Assembly: GCF_014595955.1 (NCBI RefSeq)
Contig: NZ_JABVCF010000013.1
Span: 124,676 to 188,675 of the forward strand
Origin: Pseudaminobacter soli (ex Zhang et al. 2022)
GTDB lineage: Bacteria; Pseudomonadota; Alphaproteobacteria; Rhizobiales; Rhizobiaceae
Reading direction: 5' to 3'
Length of the DNA stretch: 64,000 nt
This document shows, piece after piece, positions 56,496 through 64,000 of the stretch. Position numbers and translations under genes: made by a program. Within the stretch, counting starts at the first letter, position 1; each line of letters begins with the position of its first letter. The notes beneath the pieces were generated by a model. It was not told the origin of the DNA. It did no database searches and saw only the letters and a program-made list of their open reading frames with translations.

Positions 56496-57452
56496 ATGCC
56501 GGCCAGCGGGATCGATCACGCATTCACAGCGCGCTCCAATCTGGGACGCGCCGGCGATCCGACCTATGCGGGAGCGCTCTCCTTCATGCGCCGCCGCTTC
56601 ACCAAGAACGTCGCAGGGGCGGACGTGGTCGTCTGGGGCGTGCCCTTCGACGGCGCCGTCACCAACCGCCCGGGTGCCCGCTTCGGGCCGCAGGCGATCC
56701 GCCGCGCCTCGGCGATCTTCGACAACGACCCGCAGTACCCGTTCCACATGGACCTGTTCGAGAAGCTCGCCGTGGTCGATTACGGCGACTGCCTCATCGA
56801 CAACGGCAATCACCAGAAGACACCGGGTACGATCGAGCGGGAGGCGAAGAAGTTGCTGCGCTCCGGCGCGTTCCTGCTGACCCTGGGAGGCGATCACTTC
56901 ATTACCTGGCCGCTGCTCAAAGCGCACGCTGAAAAGTACGGCCCCCTCGCCTTGGTGCAGTTCGACGCCCACCAGGACACATGGTTCGACGACGGCAAGC
57001 GCATCGATCACGGCTCCTTTGTCGCCCGGGCGGTGCGCGACGGCGTGATCGATCCCGACCGCTCGATCCAGATCGGCATCAGGACCCACGCGCCGGAGGA
57101 TTTCGGTATCAAAATCATCTACGGACACGAACTCGAGGAGATGCGCGCGTCCGACATCGCCTACTCGATCATCGAGCGGACCGGTGGCAGGAAGACCTAC
57201 ATCACCTTCGACATCGACTGTCTCGACCCGGCCTTTGCGCCGGGCACGGGCACACCGGTCGCGGGCGGCCCTTCTTCGGCGAAGATCCTTTCTGTGCTGC
57301 GCCAGCTAACGCAACTCGACATGGTCGGCGCCGACGTGGCGGAGGTTGCGCCACCCTACGACCATGCCGATATAACCGCGATAGCCGCCTCGACCGTTGC
57401 CCAGCACTATGTGGGGCTACTGGCCGAGCGCAAGCAGCGAGAGACTGCCTGA
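56496..57452 (+). CDS. speB: Agmatinase
   Basis: 318 residues from the ATG at 56496 (GAGGGAG upstream); the longer frame to 56391 is excluded. Ureohydrolase manganese motifs are complete: GGDHFITWPL, FDAHQDTW and the TFDIDCLDPAFAPGTGTP signature. It converts agmatine to putrescine and urea; guanidino-type relatives share the fold, so the exact substrate is not proven. It is 72 bp before argC. Confidence 0.9.
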   Translation: MPASGIDHAFTARSNLGRAGDPTYAGALSFMRRRFTKNVAGADVVVWGVPFDGAVTNRPGARFGPQAIRRASAIFDNDPQYPFHMDLFEKLAVVDYGDCLIDNGNHQKTPGTIEREAKKLLRSGAFLLTLGGDHFITWPLLKAHAEKYGPLALVQFDAHQDTWFDDGKRIDHGSFVARAVRDGVIDPDRSIQIGIRTHAPEDFGIKIIYGHELEEMRASDIAYSIIERTGGRKTYITFDIDCLDPAFAPGTGTPVAGGPSSAKILSVLRQLTQLDMVGADVAEVAPPYDHADITAIAASTVAQHYVGLLAERKQRETA

Positions 57453-57524
57453 ACTGATTGGCCGCGCGGTCGACATCTGCGCGGCGAAGGCGCTCAGGGA
57501 CAAGCGAGGGCTGGAAAGGTTTAA

Positions 57525-58451
57525 ATGGCTCCGAGAATCTTCATCGATGGCGAGCACGGCACAACCGGGCTGCAAATCCGCGCCCGGCTGGCGGGCCGGA
57601 CGGACCTCGAGGTGATCTCCATCCCGACCGACCGCCGCAAGGATCCGGCCGCGCGCGCCGAGTTTCTCAATGCCGCCGACGTCGCGATCCTCTGCCTGCC
57701 GGACGATGCCGCCAAGGAGAGCGTCTCACTAATCTCGAACGATCGTACCCGAGTGATCGACGCCTCTACCGCGTACCGGGTCGCGGATGGCTGGACCTAC
57801 GGTTTCGCCGAGATGGACAAGACGCAGGCCAAGGCCATCGCCGATTCCAAGCGCGTGGCCAATCCCGGCTGCTGGCCGCAGGGTCCGATCGCGCTGCTGC
57901 GTCCTCTGATCAGCGCCGGGCTGCTACCCGCCGACCTGCCGGTCAGCATGAGCGGCATTTCCGGCTACAGCGGCGGCGGCCGCTCCATGATCGAGGACTA
58001 TGAAGCCAGGGGCGAAGACGCGCCGGAGTTCCTGCCCTACGGCCTCACCCTGCAACACAAGCATGTGCCGGAACTGAAGAAATATGCCGGGCTTTCGCGC
58101 GACCCGATCATGCAGCCGGTGGTCGGCAACTTCGCCCAGGGCATGATCACGATGGTGCCGCTGCATCTCGGCACGCTCGGCCGCGTGCCGAAGGGCGCGG
58201 AACTTCATGCCGCGATCGCCGATCACTATGCTAGCCTAGAGCGGAGCGACGTCGTGGTCGCTCCCTATGCCGAGGTCGAGCGGCTGCCGGAGATTAATCC
58301 CGAGCGCCACAACGACACCAACCGGATGGAACTCTACGTCTTCGCCAACGACCGCAAGGCGCAGGCGGTGCTGCTCGCTGTCTACGACAATCTCGGCAAG
58401 GGCGCCTCCGGCGCCGCCGTGCAGAACCTTGACCTGATGATCGGCGCGTGA
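57525..58451 (+). CDS. argC: N-acetyl-gamma-glutamyl-phosphate reductase (type 2)
   Basis: 308 residues, the shorter type 2 ArgC. NAD(P)-binding start FIDGEHGTTGLQIRARL, catalytic C116 in NPGCWPQG, SGISGYSGGGRSMIEDY and HKHVPELKKYAGL are typical. Reduces N-acetylglutamyl phosphate in arginine synthesis. It follows speB, so arginine and polyamine genes sit together, and ends at a strong terminator (58529-58555). Confidence 0.95.
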   Translation: MAPRIFIDGEHGTTGLQIRARLAGRTDLEVISIPTDRRKDPAARAEFLNAADVAILCLPDDAAKESVSLISNDRTRVIDASTAYRVADGWTYGFAEMDKTQAKAIADSKRVANPGCWPQGPIALLRPLISAGLLPADLPVSMSGISGYSGGGRSMIEDYEARGEDAPEFLPYGLTLQHKHVPELKKYAGLSRDPIMQPVVGNFAQGMITMVPLHLGTLGRVPKGAELHAAIADHYASLERSDVVVAPYAEVERLPEINPERHNDTNRMELYVFANDRKAQAVLLAVYDNLGKGASGAAVQNLDLMIGA

Positions 58452-58528
58452 AGGTTGGCTGGCCTGTTCGGCGAATTGAACAACAGCAATCGCCTCGTCG
58501 CGCATGGCTTGAAGAAGCTCGTCTGATC

Positions 58529-58555
58529 TGGCGCGATGGCCGCGCCATTTTGTTT
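58529..58555 (+). terminator. Rho-independent terminator of argC
   Basis: TGGCGCG (58529-58535), loop ATGGC and CGCGCCA (58541-58547) followed by TTTTGTTT. It separates argC from the next two tiny genes. Confidence 0.85.
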
Positions 58556-58596
58556 ACGTTGTGATGCGATTCTAAGGCCGCGAGGAGGACGTGGCC

Positions 58597-58833
58597 GTGA
58601 CGGATGAGCAACGGGGCATTCACAACGAGCGTACAAAGCTGGTCGCGACTTACTTCAACAATTTGGCTGTCGCATTGGTCGCAGTCGGCGCAATCGGACC
58701 AATAATCGGAACAGCGGTTGGAAACTCGGCCACCTCACTGATCTATCCCGTGATTTCTGCCTTTGTTTGCCTTCTGGCCAGCGCGGCATTACATTTCATG
58801 GCAGGAAAGGTACTCGGAAGGCTCGAACCATGA
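58597..58833 (+). CDS. Small two-segment membrane protein
   Basis: 78 residues from the GTG at 58597, eight bases after GAGGAGG; the GTG at 58591 adds two residues. After a short charged head (TDEQRGIHNERTKLVATYFNN) there are two membrane segments (about 24-44 and 48-68). Codon use is less GC-biased than in neighbours. Its stop overlaps the next start by four bases (ATGA). No function known. Its isolation between two strong terminators suggests an accessory two-gene unit. Confidence 0.7.
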   Translation: MTDEQRGIHNERTKLVATYFNNLAVALVAVGAIGPIIGTAVGNSATSLIYPVISAFVCLLASAALHFMAGKVLGRLEP

Positions 58834-58949
58834 CGAACCTGGAATCCCTTCTGGTAACAAGCGCGGTTCCGATCGCCACGGTGCTCCTCGGCCTAGTTCT
58901 GATGTATCTAACGCGCGAGAAGCCCAGGCACCCAAAGCCGGGCGAATAG
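58830..58949 (+). CDS. Tiny single-span membrane protein
   Basis: 39 residues from the ATG overlapping the previous stop: one hydrophobic segment (about 8-26) and a basic Pro-rich tail (REKPRHPKPGE). The ATGA coupling and the conserved-looking topology are the main support. Below the size most annotators report. Function unknown; type I toxin-like topology is a possibility only. Confidence 0.6.
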   Translation: MTNLESLLVTSAVPIATVLLGLVLMYLTREKPRHPKPGE

Positions 58950-59005
58950 CGGGCTCTGCCCGTGTAGCTTAGCAGAATAGATAGCCAGAATCTCTTCCGA
59001 GACAG

Positions 59006-59039
59006 AAAAGGCCCGGCGCCATTCAGCGCCGGGCCTTTT
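59006..59039. terminator. Bidirectional terminator
   Basis: AAAAGGCCCGGCGC (59006-59019) and GCGCCGGGCCTTTT (59026-59039) form a perfect 14-bp arm pair with a 6-base loop; A-run on one side and T-run on the other serve both strands, ending the small gene pair and the reverse MHS transporter. Confidence 0.92.
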
Positions 59040-59058
59040 CGTCGAGCTCAGGTCCGCC

Positions 59059-60954
59059 CTATTCCTTCGTATGCAGGTCGGTACCGAGCGTGTCGCGTAC
59101 GAAAATCATGCCGATGACCAGCGACATGGCCGAGATCGCGATCGGATACCAGAGGCCGTAGTAGATGTCGCCGGCCGCCGCGCTCATAGCGAAGACGGTC
59201 GCCGGGAGCAGGCCGCCGAACCAGCCGTTGCCGATATGGTATGGCAGCGACATGCCGGTATAGCGGATGCGGGTCGGGAACATCTCGACCAGGATCGCGG
59301 CGATTGGCCCGTAGACCATGGTCACGTAGAGGACCAGGATGAACAGGATGCCGATGATCAGCGGCCAGTTCACCTCGGCAGGATCGGCCACCATCTTGAA
59401 GACCCCAGCGCCCGGGACGGTGTAGACCGTGATTTCGGTCGCTCCGGCGGCCTCCTCGGCAGTGATCAGCTTGTCCTTGATGGCCTGCTCGATCGGAACC
59501 GTGGTCTTCTCGCCGGCCCGGATTGCCGCAGCGTCCAGGTTTAGCTTCGGATTGGCGGCGACCAGCGCATCCAGCTTCTGGTCAGCGACCTTCACGGGAT
59601 CGCGCACCAGCGGATAACCCGCATCCTGCAGTGCGTTGAAGATTCCCTTCGTTAGCGCCGCATTCTTCGCAGCGTTGTCGGGCGCGGCCTCGGGGCTTGG
59701 ATCGACCGCGAAGGATTCGACGGTCTCGTCGCCGATCTTGACGGTCGCCGGAGTACCCGGAGCCGCCGTCATGACAACGTCGTAAGGCACGGAGTTCTTG
59801 GTGAGGAAGTCAGTGACGATGTCACAGGACTTCGTGAACTTGCGCGTGCCGGTCGGGTTGAACTGGAAGGTGCAGTCGCCCGGTGCGGCCGTCACCGTCG
59901 CCCGCACGTTCTGCTGCGCCGAGGCGAGCGCCGGGTTGGCGGCCCAGGTCAGCGCCTTGAACAGCGGAAAGTAGGTGACAATGGCAAGCGCAAGACCCGC
60001 CATGATGATCGGCTTGCGGCCGATCTTGTCCGACAGCCAGCCGAACACGACGAAGAAGACCGTACCGAGTGCCAGCGCAATCGCGATCATGATGTTGACC
60101 GAGACGGAGTCGACCTTCAGCACGTTCTGCAGGAAGAACAGCGCGTAGAACTGGCCCGAGTACCAGACCACGGCCTGGCCGGCGGTGAGGCCGAGCAGCG
60201 CGAGAAGCGCAATTCGGGCGTTCCGCCACTGGCCGAAGGCCTCCTTCAGAGGCGCCTTCGAGCCCCTGCCCTCTTCCTTCATGCGCTGGAAGGTCGGCGA
60301 CTCGTTGAGCGAAAGCCGGATCCAGACGGAAATCCCGAGCAGCACGACGGAGATGAGGAACGGAATGCGCCAGCCCCAGGCGGCGAACTCTTCCTTGCTC
60401 AACATGCCCTGGATCAGAAGGATGACGACGAGCGACAGGAACAGGCCGAGCGTCGCGGTCGTCTGGATCCACGAGGTGTAGTAGCCACGGCGGTCGTCCG
60501 GCGCGTGCTCGGCGACATAGGTCGCAGCACCGCCGTACTCGCCGCCGAGCGCTAGGCCCTGCAGCATGCGCAATGCAATCAGGATGACCGGAGCCGCAAG
60601 ACCCCAGGTCGCGGATCCAGGCAGCAGGCCGACCAGAAAGGTCGACATGCCCATGATGAGAATGGTGATGAGGAAGGTGTATTTGCGGCCGACGAGGTCG
60701 CCGATGCGGCCGAAGACGAGCGCACCGAAAGGCCGCACCAGGAAGCCCGCGGCAAAGGCGAGAAGCGCGAAGATGTTACGCGTCGCTTCCGGATACTGGC
60801 TGAAGAAGGCCGCGCCGATGAAAGCGGCGAGCGAGCCGTAAAGATAGAAGTCGTACCATTCGAAGACTGTGCCGAGCGAGGAAGCGAAGATGACCTTCTT
60901 CTCCTCCCGGCTCATGCTCCGGCTTCGTGAGCCGGCGGTTGCGGTCACTGACAT
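59059..60954 (-). CDS. MHS-family MFS transporter with a large extracytoplasmic-looking insert
   Basis: 631 residues from the ATG at 60954. The metabolite:H+ symporter pattern is clear: SSLGTVFEWYDFYLYG, FGRIGDLVGRKYTF, EYGGAATYVAEHAP, SDKIGRKPIIMAG. Between about residues 336 and 530, after a late membrane segment, there is a soluble block of roughly 190 residues with two cysteines (C361, C377) before the final segments (WPLIIGILFIL on). Ordinary MHS members are about 430 residues. Likely imports a dicarboxylate or similar acid; substrate unknown. Stands alone. Confidence 0.88.
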   Translation of the reverse strand: MSVTATAGSRSRSMSREEKKVIFASSLGTVFEWYDFYLYGSLAAFIGAAFFSQYPEATRNIFALLAFAAGFLVRPFGALVFGRIGDLVGRKYTFLITILIMGMSTFLVGLLPGSATWGLAAPVILIALRMLQGLALGGEYGGAATYVAEHAPDDRRGYYTSWIQTTATLGLFLSLVVILLIQGMLSKEEFAAWGWRIPFLISVVLLGISVWIRLSLNESPTFQRMKEEGRGSKAPLKEAFGQWRNARIALLALLGLTAGQAVVWYSGQFYALFFLQNVLKVDSVSVNIMIAIALALGTVFFVVFGWLSDKIGRKPIIMAGLALAIVTYFPLFKALTWAANPALASAQQNVRATVTAAPGDCTFQFNPTGTRKFTKSCDIVTDFLTKNSVPYDVVMTAAPGTPATVKIGDETVESFAVDPSPEAAPDNAAKNAALTKGIFNALQDAGYPLVRDPVKVADQKLDALVAANPKLNLDAAAIRAGEKTTVPIEQAIKDKLITAEEAAGATEITVYTVPGAGVFKMVADPAEVNWPLIIGILFILVLYVTMVYGPIAAILVEMFPTRIRYTGMSLPYHIGNGWFGGLLPATVFAMSAAAGDIYYGLWYPIAISAMSLVIGMIFVRDTLGTDLHTKE

Positions 60955-61133
60955 CGTTTCCTCCCCTGCGATCGGTCCTCGAACAAGGACCATATCGGCC
61001 GGACTCGTGTTCCCGAGTCCGCATCGCAGAAGAAATGACAGATTAGCGAACCTACGGCATTTAGGCTTTGGAATTATGACTTTAGTCTAATCCAGACGCG
61101 AAGCCCTGCGGTTAGATAAGCAGGTGCCTACAC

Positions 61134-61922
61134 TTACAGTGCCTCGATCAGCCGCGCGGCCGCGACCATCTCGCGCTTGCGATTGGACCGGCGCGCCATT
61201 GCCTCGGCATCCTGTCCCCAGTGCTCTATCTGCCAGTCCTCGTCGACGTGAGCAGCGGTCCAAGCGTCCTCCACATTGCGGGCCTTGGCTTCCACGGCAA
61301 GCGCCAGCAATGCCGAGCCGGTGAGCGAGGTCATGACATGGAGTGCGGCCAAGCGAAGCGGCTCGGCGCGACCGCGCAGATGCACTCCGAGAGCGCCGAT
61401 CGATTCGCGCGGCTGCTCGACATGCATCACCCCCTCGGCGAGGTTCATGCGGGCGCCAAGCGTTGAGCGCGCCCAGTCGAGCACGGAGTCCCAATGTTCG
61501 TTCTGGCGCTGCACCAAGCCCTCCGGGCCGTCCGCCCGGTAGCAGAGCAGATCGGAGGAGGCGAAGCGCAGGATGTCCTCGAGCACGGCGTCCGCTTGGC
61601 GCGCCACGCCGTCGATCGCTGTGTTCACCAGGCGCATCACCGGCATGGTCACCGGATCGATTACCTCAGCCTGGGCATCGAACTCGTCCGCCACGAGGCG
61701 GGCTGCCGTCTCGGTCGGCAGTTCAATCACGGTACCCGCCGGTGTCTTCGCGGTTCTGCCGTCGAGCTTGACGACGTAGCCGCCGTTCTCCCCTGCCGCC
61801 ACCGAAACGTCCTTGTAGAAGCGCTTGGGCAGCGGCGCCTTCATCTGGATCTGCGCACGGCGGACCGGATCAGGGTCGGACAGGTGGCGGCCGGCCTCCA
61901 GATCGTTCAGAAGTTCTCTCAT
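61134..61922 (-). CDS. ATP12-family F1-ATPase assembly chaperone
   Basis: 262 residues. ATP12 hallmarks: KRFYKDVSV, VKLDGRTAKTPAG, LPTETAARLVADEFDAQ, MPVMRLVNTAIDG, LLCYRADGPEGLVQRQ, and WQIEHWGQDAEA. It helps insert the alpha subunit into F1-ATP synthase; typical for alphaproteobacteria and mitochondria. Last gene of a coupled reverse unit; its start overlaps the EamA stop by one base. Confidence 0.93.
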   Translation of the reverse strand: MRELLNDLEAGRHLSDPDPVRRAQIQMKAPLPKRFYKDVSVAAGENGGYVVKLDGRTAKTPAGTVIELPTETAARLVADEFDAQAEVIDPVTMPVMRLVNTAIDGVARQADAVLEDILRFASSDLLCYRADGPEGLVQRQNEHWDSVLDWARSTLGARMNLAEGVMHVEQPRESIGALGVHLRGRAEPLRLAALHVMTSLTGSALLALAVEAKARNVEDAWTAAHVDEDWQIEHWGQDAEAMARRSNRKREMVAAARLIEAL

Positions 61923-62839
61923 CAGCTTGCCTGTGATTTCGAGACCCGGTTGACCAGAACCAGGCCGGCGGCGATCAGACCGAGCGCCAGGAATATCTGG
62001 ATAGATAGGGGCTCGCCGAGCAGCGTGCCACCCAGGAGCACGCCGAAGGCCGGCGTCAGGAATGTGAAGCTGGAGAGACCCGCGGCGGGGTAGCGCCGCA
62101 TGATCCCGAACCAGACCACGTAGGTGAAGCCGACAACAAAGATTGCCTGGAAGAGCAGCGCACCGACGGCCAGCGCGGAGGGTTCCCGGACCAGCGGCGT
62201 CGCGAAGGGCAGCAAGGGCAGCGTCACCACCGCGGACACGGCGAGTTGGTAGAGCAGCACCTTCTCCGCGCTTGTCTTTGCAAGTTTCGAGCCCTTTATG
62301 ACGAGCGTGGTTGCGGCCCAGAACGCACCGGCGGCGAGGCTCATCAGGTCGCCCTTGATCGCATCTCTATCGGGAAGGCTGAGGCGATCCGAAAAGACCA
62401 GCACGACTCCGCCGAATGCCAGGACCAGTCCGACCAGCTTCTGCGCAGACATGCGCTCGCCCAGCAGGAAATGGGCTCCCAGCAGCACCCAGAACGGCAT
62501 GGTGTTGACCATCAGTGCGCTGCGCGCCACGGTGGTGAAGTCGAGGCCCATATAGATGAGCACGAACTCGCCGCCGAACAGGATGCCGGCGGCGAAGCCG
62601 GCAAGCAGGGTCCCGTCGCGCTCGAACAGCGGGACGCGGCGCCAGCGGCACCAGATGAAGACGCAGACCGTGCCGATCAGCGAGCGCAGCAGGGTGAGCA
62701 GCACCGGGTTGTAGCCGGCATTGGCGAGCTTGGCGGCAACCCCGTTCAGGGCCCACGAGAAGGTGAGGCCGATCATGATCGCTACCGCCGCTGCATCGAT
62801 TGCCCGCATGCGGGGTGCCGCCACGCCGGCGGCCGTCAC
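61922..62839 (-). CDS. EamA-family (DMT) transporter
   Basis: 305 residues, ten membrane segments in two EamA halves (FSWALNGVAAKLANAG; FWAATTLVIKGSKLA). Small-molecule exporter or importer of unknown substrate. It overlaps the RluA-family gene by four bases upstream and ATP12 by one base downstream. Confidence 0.9.
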   Translation of the reverse strand: MTAAGVAAPRMRAIDAAAVAIMIGLTFSWALNGVAAKLANAGYNPVLLTLLRSLIGTVCVFIWCRWRRVPLFERDGTLLAGFAAGILFGGEFVLIYMGLDFTTVARSALMVNTMPFWVLLGAHFLLGERMSAQKLVGLVLAFGGVVLVFSDRLSLPDRDAIKGDLMSLAAGAFWAATTLVIKGSKLAKTSAEKVLLYQLAVSAVVTLPLLPFATPLVREPSALAVGALLFQAIFVVGFTYVVWFGIMRRYPAAGLSSFTFLTPAFGVLLGGTLLGEPLSIQIFLALGLIAAGLVLVNRVSKSQAS

Positions 62840-63822
62840 GCCTCGTCCTCGGCGCTCGCGTCATCGAAGCCGAGCAGGTTCCAGCTCTGGCGCATGTGCG
62901 GCGGCAACTGCGCCGTGACGTCGATCACGCCCCGCTCAGGATGCGGGATCACGATCCGCCGCGCATGCAGGTGCAGCCGGTTTTGGATGCCGCCCGGGAA
63001 CTCCCAGTTCTGGTCCGCCTCGAAATATTTCGGGTCGCCGATGATCGGGTGGCCGATATGAGCGGCGTGGACGCGCAGCTGGTGGGTTCGGCCTGTGTAG
63101 GGCTCCATCTCCAGCCAGGCCAGCGCCTGCCCCGCCTGTTCGACGACGCGGTAGTAGGAGACCGCATGATCGGCCCCCTCCTCGCCATGCCGAGCGACCC
63201 GCATGCGGTCGCCGTCGGGCGTCTGCTCCTTGACCAGCCAGGTCGAAATCTTGTCGTCGCGCTTCTTCGGCACGCCCTTCACCAGCGCCCAATATTTCTT
63301 CTTGGCGTCGCGCCCGCGAAAGGCCTCTGCGAGCTTCATCGCAGCCAGTCGCGTGCGCGCCACTACCAGCACGCCGGAGGTGTCGCGGTCGAGCCGGTGC
63401 ACCAGCCGCGGCTTCTCGCCCTTCTTGTTGCGGAAGGCCTCGAGCATGGAATCGACGCTGCGCGTGACGCCCGACCCGCCCTGCACGGCGAGGCCCGCGG
63501 GCTTGTCGAAGACGAAGACCTTGTCGTCCTCGTAGAGCAGCATGCGGGAGAGCGCCTCGCCGTCCTCGACGCCGCGCATCGTCCTTTGCGTCAGCGGCGC
63601 GTCGCCCTTACGGTCGACGTCGAGCGGCGGGATGCGGATCGTCTGGCCGGGCTCGACGCGGGTGTCCGCCTTGGCGCGCGCGCCGTCGACACGCACCTGC
63701 CCAGAGCGCAGCAACTTCTGCAGATGGCCAAAGCCGAGGCCGGGATAATGTGCCTTGAACCAGCGGTCGAGCCGCATGCCCGCCTCGCCGTCCTCCACCT
63801 TGATCTGTTCTACGCCTGCCAT
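62836..63822 (-). CDS. RluA-family pseudouridine synthase (RluC/RluD type)
   Basis: 328 residues. An N-terminal S4 RNA-binding domain (MRLDRWFKAHYPGLGFGHLQKLL region) is followed by the synthase domain with the catalytic aspartate in RLVHRLDRDTSGVLV and the TGRTHQLRVHAAHIGHPIIGD segment. It modifies large-subunit rRNA; RluC is the more likely identity but the target uridines cannot be read. It is downstream of a DUF190 gene, as often in rhizobia. Confidence 0.92.
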   Translation of the reverse strand: MAGVEQIKVEDGEAGMRLDRWFKAHYPGLGFGHLQKLLRSGQVRVDGARAKADTRVEPGQTIRIPPLDVDRKGDAPLTQRTMRGVEDGEALSRMLLYEDDKVFVFDKPAGLAVQGGSGVTRSVDSMLEAFRNKKGEKPRLVHRLDRDTSGVLVVARTRLAAMKLAEAFRGRDAKKKYWALVKGVPKKRDDKISTWLVKEQTPDGDRMRVARHGEEGADHAVSYYRVVEQAGQALAWLEMEPYTGRTHQLRVHAAHIGHPIIGDPKYFEADQNWEFPGGIQNRLHLHARRIVIPHPERGVIDVTAQLPPHMRQSWNLLGFDDASAEDEA

Positions 63823-63849
63823 GTCCCAGTCACTGCGTCCCGGTCGGTT

Positions 63850-64000
63850 TCATTCGCTGTCGGTTCCATATTGCAGGACCTGAACTTTCTCCAGAGTGAC
63901 GAGGCCGCTCGCCATGATCCTCTCCAGCATCGGGAGGAAGGCGGCGATCTTCTCCTCGCTGTCGACGATCTCGATCACCAGCGGCAGGTCTTCGGAGAGG
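63850..64000 (-). CDS. DUF190 protein, partial
   Basis: C-terminal 49 residues only; the gene runs off the end of the window. The fragment LVIEIVDSEEKIAAFLPMLERIMASGLVTLEKVQVLQYG matches DUF190 proteins, PII-like, often next to crcB fluoride channel genes; key words IEIVDSEEKI and VTLEKVQV. The stop is 27 bp before the RluA-family gene. Confidence 0.8.
   Translation of the reverse strand, partial: LSEDLPLVIEIVDSEEKIAAFLPMLERIMASGLVTLEKVQVLQYGTDSE

Noticed and set aside
58958-59000. tRNA-like stretch (GTGTAGCTTAGCAGAATAG...) after the tiny membrane genes
   Set aside because: It resembles the 5' half of a tRNA around the D arm, but no anticodon stem, T arm or matching 3' acceptor follows before the terminator hairpin.

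Overview
The window is GC-rich, densely packed chromosomal DNA of an alphaproteobacterium of the order Rhizobiales. Gene content and order point to a Phyllobacteriaceae/Mesorhizobium-like organism (inference): divK-pleD divergent from a DUF3572 gene, an ldtR/ldtP pair, DUF6105 and DUF6163 proteins, an ATP12-type ATPase chaperone, rplM-rpsI, speB-argC, and several families of intergenic palindromes typical of rhizobia. No tRNA, rRNA, CRISPR array, prophage or insertion sequence was recognised. This is mostly core chromosome with a few accessory patches.

Layout. 0-6.3 kb: a YdcF-like envelope protein, gatC-GNAT-gatA (transamidosome subunits with an acetyltransferase between them), a secreted protein, a UPF0173 metallo-hydrolase, ruvX, and a pair of small membrane proteins. 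6.5-10.9 kb: a complete ugpBAEC glycerol-3-phosphate ABC importer whose gene borders carry two different palindromic elements. 11-25 kb: aidB-like acyl-CoA dehydrogenase facing a long forward series: pyrB, a probably inactive pyrC paralogue, plsY, dprA, topA, rnr, DUF983, NUDIX, MFS, rpmG. 25-28 kb: a 0.65-kb repeat-rich gap, then the cell-cycle regulators pleD and divK and the divergent DUF3572 gene.

28-34 kb: an unusual accessory patch with an L-isoaspartyl methyltransferase/erythromycin-esterase fusion, an SDR-DoxX fusion coupled to a DUF2269 membrane protein, a low-complexity anchored protein, a DUF892 ferritin-like protein and a small hydrophilic protein; several look stress-related. 34-46 kb, mostly reverse strand: alaS, recA (with a LexA-like box inside its promoter), glyA, a PBP1-type peptidoglycan synthase with a BA14K-like tail, the L,D-transpeptidase ldtP and its MarR-family regulator ldtR (preceded by two identical palindromes), DUF6163 and a 3-hydroxyisobutyryl-CoA hydrolase.

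46-64 kb: an FUSC transporter, DUF2066, hemB, DUF423, DUF4142, a crotonase, a PaaI-like thioesterase, a 4-fold beta-flower protein, rplM-rpsI, an acyltransferase, a GDPD-like phosphodiesterase, speB, argC, a pair of tiny membrane proteins set between two strong terminators, an MHS-type transporter with a large insert, and a coupled reverse operon DUF190 - RluA-family synthase - EamA - ATP12.

I see no obvious large new defence or biosynthetic system. The observations most worth follow-up are the twin TTAAC-N5-GTTAA sites upstream of ldtR (which also fit the CtrA consensus), the roughly 30-residue insertion beside the GatA catalytic loop, the isolated tiny membrane-protein pair near 58.6-58.9 kb, and the several domain fusions. 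All functional calls come from reading the sequence and from family knowledge; no database search was run.
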